Below are positions 41,601 through 45,894 of a stretch of DNA of 45,894 bases, one piece after another (the first letter of the stretch is position 1; the number at the start of each line of letters is the position of its first letter). The translations under genes and the position numbers were made by a program. The DNA is from Spirochaetales bacterium. Its GTDB lineage: Bacteria; Spirochaetota; Spirochaetia; Treponematales; Treponemataceae. Under the pieces are notes generated by a model. The model made no database searches. It worked only from the letters and a program-made list of their open reading frames with translations, and was not told the origin of the DNA. The stretch spans positions 1 to 45,894 of the forward strand of contig JAUNWH010000017.1 in the NCBI GenBank assembly GCA_030540405.1, in the 5' to 3' direction.

Positions 41601-41982
41601 TTGTTTTTTTTCTATATTGTATTTTACTTCGAATTTCTTCTAGTTTTTCCTTGTTTTTACTTTTTTTTAATTCCGATAACTCTTCAACATTTTCTAAGAA
41701 AGATTCTAAAAAAATTCTACGTAATGGATCTCCTTCATGAGCCCAAGTATCAATATAAAAGATAAAAGTGTCAGGATTTGCTTTTAATTTCTCGGACAAG
41801 ATTTTTATAACAGTTGATTTTCCACTTCCCCACTTACCTTCCAGACCAATAGTAAGCCCAGAAGTATTTTTATCAGAAATTAAACTATATAAATTTTCAG
41901 CAATGTTTTCATGAGTTTGATTTTTCGAACAATCTTTTATTTCTGCATCATCTGTTAAAATACTATAATCTATTTTATTCAA
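38683..41982 (-). CDS. KAP-family P-loop NTPase with membrane segments
   Basis: 1099 residues. The KAP domain has Walker A GKWGSGKST (49-57), the following IDTWAHEGDPLRR segment, and a Walker B of the KAP type, CVIDNLDRI (245-253). Two membrane segments (about 141-157 and 174-196) are inserted between Walker A and Walker B, a known KAP feature. The C-terminal 700 residues are helical without a recognised domain. Some KAP proteins act in phage exclusion (PifA of F is one), others in membrane signalling. The gene is AT-rich compared with the flagellar block, stands alone, and is followed by a toxin-antitoxin pair, so it is probably an acquired accessory gene. The start ATG follows GGAG. Confidence 0.88.
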   Translation of the reverse strand: MNKIDYSILTDDAEIKDCSKNQTHENIAENLYSLISDKNTSGLTIGLEGKWGSGKSTVIKILSEKLKANPDTFIFYIDTWAHEGDPLRRIFLESFLENVEELSELKKSKNKEKLEEIRSKIQYRKKTTVISKIPEVDKAGKITAGLAFLVPLGTVMIDHTYPYLTFEHGYPPNWGFIIGCLFAIAPIIASVIFSILKKPFFKNKDVDETTEVSNEEEKSSVDFNNYFADLQKFLLEQLQINKIVCVIDNLDRINENDALKIWSTLQTFVQGKNSKISSQNKSQKLFVIVPYDEQGLRKLWDGENNILSEQKKSNSKQCTELSCSNSFFNKNFQLRVYVPQLIVSDWEDFAKKQIDKALINYSELQRAIVLNILECTRASLGDAPTLREIKIYVNQIAFLYSLHKNNVSLFSLCYYVVLKYLKFKDYDEILAGLVNGSIPDSSTEIYIDRLDLTKDLCSILFMVPKETGMQLLLQDKIQKALIESPNDLNQLYEIHEESFFTVLNYVLANAKDIDIQKVTVNLNSFLGEKNIDGIKILKAYVAKTSVQDKILSNLCKYSEDFWKIYIELIHESDVLINKLNRVFTESANRVENYVNQKETENDFIRILYTVIAELKEKCSICLDYKKIQYVGVESIYKDLKENAEAVFAKIENLDTFDDDISKQIADGKTDKEQLWKIIAIQINLNKVSVWTNSVTIVYENLKAQSLNKDIIASNLNILKELQRCKYSPEVEEKTQQLLKNATFWHNIYSINDLELKYIAYYLLYKYTGNVAAFQVQQFGNSQNSINDANNTLKNVDENAADFLYSLSVFTNDYELYWKLACTSTNKLIGSIITLAAEKQNQDFFAYENPYFNLRNALKLVDKEQKSAVIVKAFIDYSGLEKEVIEAGFNFVDNPDVTIAIITQTQNKDVIKSLADEISDKKENDWTSIFTSKRNVLEVLTCFTQKNLQLALESDFYNAFVKYAIQNIVSVNLSAEKLTDLFNLMGKSWKKEFSVQMEKKLYELKFCVSEQIKNFCHNVLKLEYLTEEHKTDFSDLIREKIEGKKIEELQFIVELINNAGKKFKPDEHYSEILKKPVQSLSDSKLKEQLAKIFSIEIDDE

Positions 41983-42580
41983 AATTCTCTCCTTTCAAAT
42001 AATTAAATAATTCTCAAGTTATACTATAATGTCAATTCAAAGACTGTCAATGTGCTTAAATTGTGAATACTTAAAATTTGTTTTCGCATAAAAACCGAAG
42101 CCAAAATCCAATATGCGTTTTGATTATAATATTTTAGGAAATCTTATTTTTGAAAATCCGCCATAATAAATAATCATCTTAGCTCCTGTAAAAAGCCAAT
42201 GAGTATATATCCATTTCCGATTTGACTTTTTAAGTTGTTTCGCAATAAAGTAAGAGACAACAGTTTATAAAGAGTTTGCAACACAAGCTGTTTATAGATC
42301 CTAAAATGTAATTTTCTTCTTTGCGAATGCAGAGTTTTCCAATTCTTTTCAAGGAAATCAAAAACACCGACTTGATCAAAAAAAAACAGCCACGTCTTCT
42401 GATTTTTCTTATTTTCAGCCTAAATAATAAAACAGAAAATTTTCAATCTTATTGGATTTATTTTAACATCAAAAGACAGAAGCTTCTATTAATTTTAGAT
42501 AGTGAAGTTTATGTAATTTTTTTTCACGATGGGAAAACAATGAATCCCCTCTTGTTATCATTAGGAATAGATTCCAGAAA
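41983..42580. other. Long non-coding stretch upstream of the KAP gene
   Basis: 598 bases, AT-rich, between the KAP start and the GT2 stop. I see no supportable gene; the 87-codon plus-strand frame at 42321-42584 has no ribosome site and no family sequence. No strong hairpin or tRNA-like structure is evident. A short AACAGTTTATA element recurs as a loose CTGTTTATA (around 42255-42295). Confidence 0.6.
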
Positions 42581-43618
42581 TTAATCTTTCACTTTTAAAG
42601 TCACATCAACACTCTCGCTTGTTTTGAAAAGCTCGACTTCCTCAGCAGGAACTTCCACAATGCATTTTGAGTGGCTGTCTAGTTGAACCCCCTTTATCAT
42701 TTGAATTCCATTCTCCTCAAACTGGATAACGGCCTCAAAAATGTGTCCATTTTTCATAAAAACCTGATTGTTCAATGATTTTATGTTCATAAGATTCTCC
42801 TTGAAAAGTTTCTGACGTTTCTGCGAAAGATACGCCTTTTTATTCAGATTGCCAGGAAGAAATCTGGCGGCAAGACGCATCAGCGGAATAATGTCTCTCT
42901 TTGAGACTCCGTTGAAGTGCCGCAAATTTTTTGTGTAAATTGAATATTCATTCAACGCCTTTGAAACTGAACGCCGTCTGAAAGTTCCGTCTGTAATTCT
43001 GAAATGCAGAACCGGTTCCTGCAGGGTTCTTATTCTGTTTCCAGCGGCAAGAATTCTGAACCACAAGTCAATATCCTCGTTGCATTTTGTATTTTCGCTG
43101 TATCTAAATTCTTTCAGTAAGGCAGTTTTCATCATTAAAGTCGGATGAGCAACAGGAGTTCCTCGGTAAAGCGTTCTTGATTTTGAGTCCGTCCATTTTG
43201 GGTAAAGACGGACTCTGCGAAATTCAGTTCCATTTTCTTCTATATAAAATTCCTCAATTCCTCCGCCTAGAATTTCAAGTGAATAATCCGCTTCAAATTG
43301 GGCAAGCTGTTTTTCGAATCTATCTGGAAAACAGATGTCATCGCTGTCCATTCTGGCGACAAGTTCAGTTTCCACGAATTGCAAGCCATAGTTCAGGGCA
43401 TGAGCAAGTCCTTGATTTTTCTCATAGCCCACTACTTTCAGCGGAAGCTTATCTTTCCATTCAGAGATGACGGATTCTAGTTCAGGAGTCAGAACTCCGT
43501 CCTTTACTAAAACAACGCAAGCCGGCTGAACCGAGTTGTCCGCAATGCTCTGCAATGACTGGGATAGAAACTCTGGATTGTCTTTTTTGTATACGGATTG
43601 GAGAACAGTGAAGGTCAT
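42581..43618 (-). CDS. GT2-family glycosyltransferase
   Basis: 345 residues. The GT-A fold starts at the N-terminus (FTVLQSVYKKDNPEFLSQSL), with the DXD-type motif in ARMDSDD near residue 90-96 and the acceptor-site END-like segment NEDIDLWFRI. The last 80 residues (after KRQKLFKENL) do not look like the GT2 core. The protein starts 1 base from the end of the HAD-UbiA-like gene, so the two are in one transcript. It probably adds a hexose or deoxyhexose to a surface glycan; the donor is unknown. Confidence 0.9.
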   Translation of the reverse strand: MTFTVLQSVYKKDNPEFLSQSLQSIADNSVQPACVVLVKDGVLTPELESVISEWKDKLPLKVVGYEKNQGLAHALNYGLQFVETELVARMDSDDICFPDRFEKQLAQFEADYSLEILGGGIEEFYIEENGTEFRRVRLYPKWTDSKSRTLYRGTPVAHPTLMMKTALLKEFRYSENTKCNEDIDLWFRILAAGNRIRTLQEPVLHFRITDGTFRRRSVSKALNEYSIYTKNLRHFNGVSKRDIIPLMRLAARFLPGNLNKKAYLSQKRQKLFKENLMNIKSLNNQVFMKNGHIFEAVIQFEENGIQMIKGVQLDSHSKCIVEVPAEEVELFKTSESVDVTLKVKD

Positions 43619-43619
43619 T

Positions 43620-44903
43620 TTAAATCTCCTGTTTTTTTGTTCTATTTTTCATAGTTCTATAAATTTTTATACAAAACCTATATAAAAACAGAAATAAAAT
43701 AAAACTTTCACAAATCATAATATTTTTATCAGCGGTTTTATAAAATATGACAAATATAAATACAAAAAGCACTAAGTAATATATAATTTGAAAACGGTCT
43801 AAAAAAAATTCCTTTTTATGAAAACTTTTTTTTAAGATATATGTAATAGTTTTTAGCATTGGTAATGAAAGAAAAAGAATTAGAAGTATATTCCATTTTT
43901 GATACGCACAAAAAAGTAAGAACGGAGACATAAAACGCAAAGTCACAAGAACAAAATTTGAAACAAATCTGTATTTTTCTGAGATGGAATTATGAAATAA
44001 ATAAAATACACTTAACAAAAGACATGAGATTGAAAATAATGATGGAAAATTTTCCAAAGAAACCAATATAATGACTAGCAGAGTTATAACAATTAAACGA
44101 GCATTTATTATTCTTAAAATATTTGTTCTACAAAATTTTAATTCATTTTCCTGAAGTCTTGCTGTAGGATTTTTTTCCATACCAGCAGAATAAACATCAT
44201 TTATAATATACCCAATTTCATAAATAATATTTATTATTAGATATGATATGCATAATGAAATAAAATTCTTTACTATATTTTCTTCAATATTAAACACATA
44301 AAAATAAGTAACAAGAGGTAAAATGCTTGTTATAAAAAAAGAAACAAGTCCTAGTACTCCTTTATATCTTGTTTTTAATGAATAAATCATTGGAACATAA
44401 AAAACTGATTTCATTTTTTTCTTGTTGATAAAAAGGCTTTCATCAGCAATTTCTAATAAATCTGAATCTGACTTATTATCTGTACATACAAACAAATTAT
44501 CAAAAACATAGTTTTTTTTTAGTACAGAAGCTTTTTCACCAATTCCAGAACATAAAGTTTCCGCATTAAAATATTTTCCAGCATTTTTCACAATTTCTTT
44601 TGGAGCATTTGACATAAGAACAATTTTTGATTTTTTTCTTTTTTCTTCCAGCAAATTTAATATATCTCGATTTATATCAAGTTTTTTTATATCAAACATT
44701 GATATAAAATTTTCCGGAATCTCTTTCAGTTTTTTATCAATTTTATTTTGCCAAAGAACAGGAAAAAATCTTGAAAGAAATCTAGCAATTAGACTTGTAT
44801 AAAAATGAGTACAAAAATAACAGTTCAAAACTTCCAAATGAGAGTTTTTTTTCCATAAAGTACCATCTAAATCAAAAACTGAAACATTCTCAATCTTTTG
44901 CAT
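43620..44903 (-). CDS. HAD phosphatase-UbiA-like prenyltransferase fusion
   Basis: 427 residues from the ATG at 44903. The longer frame to 44954 overlaps the upstream gene and lacks family sequence. The HAD part (1-180) has motif I FDLDGTL, motif II VLMSNAPK and motif IV DNKSDSDLLEIAD, so phosphatase activity is likely. The rest (about 190-420) has eight or nine membrane segments as in the UbiA superfamily, including a NDVYSAGMEKNP segment in place of the NDxxDxxxD motif. Similar two-part proteins make or process polyprenyl-phosphate sugars. The missing Asp leaves the second activity open. It lies between two glycosyltransferases. Confidence 0.82.
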   Translation of the reverse strand: MQKIENVSVFDLDGTLWKKNSHLEVLNCYFCTHFYTSLIARFLSRFFPVLWQNKIDKKLKEIPENFISMFDIKKLDINRDILNLLEEKRKKSKIVLMSNAPKEIVKNAGKYFNAETLCSGIGEKASVLKKNYVFDNLFVCTDNKSDSDLLEIADESLFINKKKMKSVFYVPMIYSLKTRYKGVLGLVSFFITSILPLVTYFYVFNIEENIVKNFISLCISYLIINIIYEIGYIINDVYSAGMEKNPTARLQENELKFCRTNILRIINARLIVITLLVIILVSLENFPSLFSISCLLLSVFYLFHNSISEKYRFVSNFVLVTLRFMSPFLLFCAYQKWNILLILFLSLPMLKTITYILKKSFHKKEFFLDRFQIIYYLVLFVFIFVIFYKTADKNIMICESFILFLFLYRFCIKIYRTMKNRTKKQEI

Positions 44904-45768
44904 TTTTATTAACCCCACAACATAACATTCCATGAACATTGTTTTTATAATCATTTATTCCTTTTATAAAATAAAAAAAACGTTTTTTTCTGTTTTTAAA
45001 AAAAATAAAATGTATAATAGGTCGAATTATCAGCATTGAAATAAATTTTATTCTAAATTTTAATGGAACATAATCTTTGTTTAATAAATACAAGCTGTCT
45101 CGAATTTGATAATAGTTTCTAAAATCAGCCCACTCTTCAATTCTGAAACCTACAATATTAAAATTACCACAGCCAAGCCGATGACTAAGAATTACATTTC
45201 TCGTAAGACAGCAGAAAAAATTATTTTTTAGAACCCGCCAGCACAAATCCCAGTCCGCCATATCAAGGAAAATTTCTTCATTCCAAAAACCAATTTTTTG
45301 CAGGACTTCCAGTTCTGTAAACATACCAGAAGTGATTATTGACTTTACCTGATAGATTCCTTCTGAAATCTCTTTTTTTTGTTTTGGAATCATCAGCTGA
45401 TTCGCATTCTTTTCAAAGTAAGCAGGTCCGACAACCCCTTTTTTATTTAATCTTTCACAGCAAAATGAATAGTCTTTTTTCAACTGTTCTATCAAATTTT
45501 CCGGGCAGAACGAGTCCTGGTCAAAAAAAATTATGTAGTTGTTTTCTTTTAAAGACTTCAGATAACGGTTAAAAGCTTCCGAAAGTCCTAGATTTTCCTT
45601 ATAGGCAATATACTCAGTTTTTTCCAGCCCAGAAAATAAAGTTGAATTGTCAGAGTCAGGCGTGTTATCAAGCAATACAATATTGTCAACAAAATGCGAA
45701 AGTTGAGTAATATTCTTTTTCACGTTTTCATCTGGAAAATATAAAGTTACAAGCGAGATTGTTTTCAT
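44890..45768 (-). CDS. GT2-family glycosyltransferase (rhamnosyltransferase-like)
   Basis: 292 residues. The N-terminus (ISLVTLYFPDENVKKNITQL, then NIVLLDNTPDSDNS) and YIIFFDQDSF near residue 78-87 fit the GT-A fold with DXD as DQD. The C-terminal region GFWNEEIFLDMADWDLCWRV carries the acceptor-side Asp-rich motif. It resembles dTDP-rhamnosyltransferases, but the donor is not proven. Its end overlaps the next gene by 14 bases, so it is the first gene of a three-gene unit. The sequence upstream to the window end is AT-rich and likely its promoter. Confidence 0.88.
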   Translation of the reverse strand: MKTISLVTLYFPDENVKKNITQLSHFVDNIVLLDNTPDSDNSTLFSGLEKTEYIAYKENLGLSEAFNRYLKSLKENNYIIFFDQDSFCPENLIEQLKKDYSFCCERLNKKGVVGPAYFEKNANQLMIPKQKKEISEGIYQVKSIITSGMFTELEVLQKIGFWNEEIFLDMADWDLCWRVLKNNFFCCLTRNVILSHRLGCGNFNIVGFRIEEWADFRNYYQIRDSLYLLNKDYVPLKFRIKFISMLIIRPIIHFIFFKNRKKRFFYFIKGINDYKNNVHGMLCCGVNKNAKD

Positions 45769-45894
45769 AATACGAAGTTATATATATCTTTAAAATTTTA
45801 TGCTTAATGACTCTTGTTAATTTTAATAATTATGTTTTTATATATAATAAGCCTCAGATTTAGACACGGAGGAGAAAAAACAACGAATTTGTGC
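45769..45894. other. AT-rich leader region at the window edge
   Basis: No gene. The minus-strand reading carries several AT-rich candidate promoter boxes for the gene at 44890-45768, none decisive. On the plus strand GGAGGAG near 45870 looks like a ribosome site for a gene that begins beyond the window. Confidence 0.4.

Noticed and set aside
42321-42584. An 87-codon plus-strand frame in the KAP upstream gap
   Set aside because: No Shine-Dalgarno, AT-driven composition and no recognisable protein; it also runs into the end of the GT2 gene.
44904-44954. Earlier start for the HAD-UbiA-like gene
   Set aside because: It would overlap the upstream glycosyltransferase by 65 bases and adds residues outside the HAD fold; the ATG at 44903 gives the normal start before FDLDGTL.

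Overview
The window looks like a chromosomal segment of a gut- or rumen-type Treponema (Spirochaetota). The evidence is two FlaB-type core flagellins, a spirochaete-style order of late flagellar genes, FliW/CsrA, a bactofilin, and a secreted arabinogalactan endo-galactanase that fits a polysaccharide-degrading habitat. The species call is inference from gene content; no marker gene in the window settles it.

Layout. 0.2-3.8 kb: a LolD/MacB-type ABC ATPase, a YccF membrane protein, a small gene pair whose second member (DUF4160) is frameshifted, a secreted protein and a MATE exporter. 3.9-6.5 kb: tRNA-Gly(TCC) with its own promoter and terminator, then UDP-glucose dehydrogenase and a GT4 glycosyltransferase. 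6.5-14.5 kb: flaB1, flaB2, flaG, fliD, an unknown gene, a PilZ protein, a small unknown gene, tsaE and tsaB on the plus strand. 14.5-23.5 kb, minus strand: flgN-flgK-flgL-fliW-csrA, a flgJ-like gene and flgF-flgG. These are interrupted at 19.6-21.8 kb by an IS200/IS605 remnant and a broken, GC-rich RHS/YD-repeat gene. 23.6-26.5 kb: an EAL-type c-di-GMP phosphodiesterase and glgC. 26.6-31.0 kb, minus strand: rho, bactofilin, HU, rpsT, a 57-residue zinc ribbon and plsC. 31-37.3 kb: GH53 galactanase, a SPOR-domain envelope protein, a secreted protein and a second MATE exporter. 37.3-42.6 kb is accessory DNA: a truncated glycosyltransferase, a RelB/YafQ toxin-antitoxin pair and a large KAP-family P-loop NTPase. 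42.6-45.8 kb: GT2, a HAD-UbiA-like fusion and GT2, probably a surface-glycan or lipid-linked sugar operon.

How the parts fit. The flagellar block holds filament (flaB1, flaB2), cap (fliD), junction (flgK, flgL), junction chaperone (flgN), rod (flgF, flgG, flgJ-like) and the FliW-CsrA switch. In bacteria studied so far that switch couples flagellin secretion to flagellin mRNA translation. The flaB1 leader has a candidate CsrA target: GGA in a hairpin loop plus GGA in the Shine-Dalgarno. Three sites match sigma-28 promoters, ahead of flaB1, flgN and flgF. PilZ and EAL genes nearby suggest c-di-GMP input to motility.

The main unusual signals are: a family of about 73-bp elements, each two palindromes bounded by GTCAT/ATGAC; a probable CTG start for the YafQ toxin; a single-base frameshift in DUF4160; an RHS remnant with a G6 frameshift and a foreign tail; a large KAP NTPase preceded by about 600 bp of non-coding DNA; a HAD-UbiA-like fusion lacking the usual Asp-rich motif; an Asn/Arg/Tyr-rich N-terminal stretch on Rho; and an AT-rich palindrome array at 35.65-35.88 kb.
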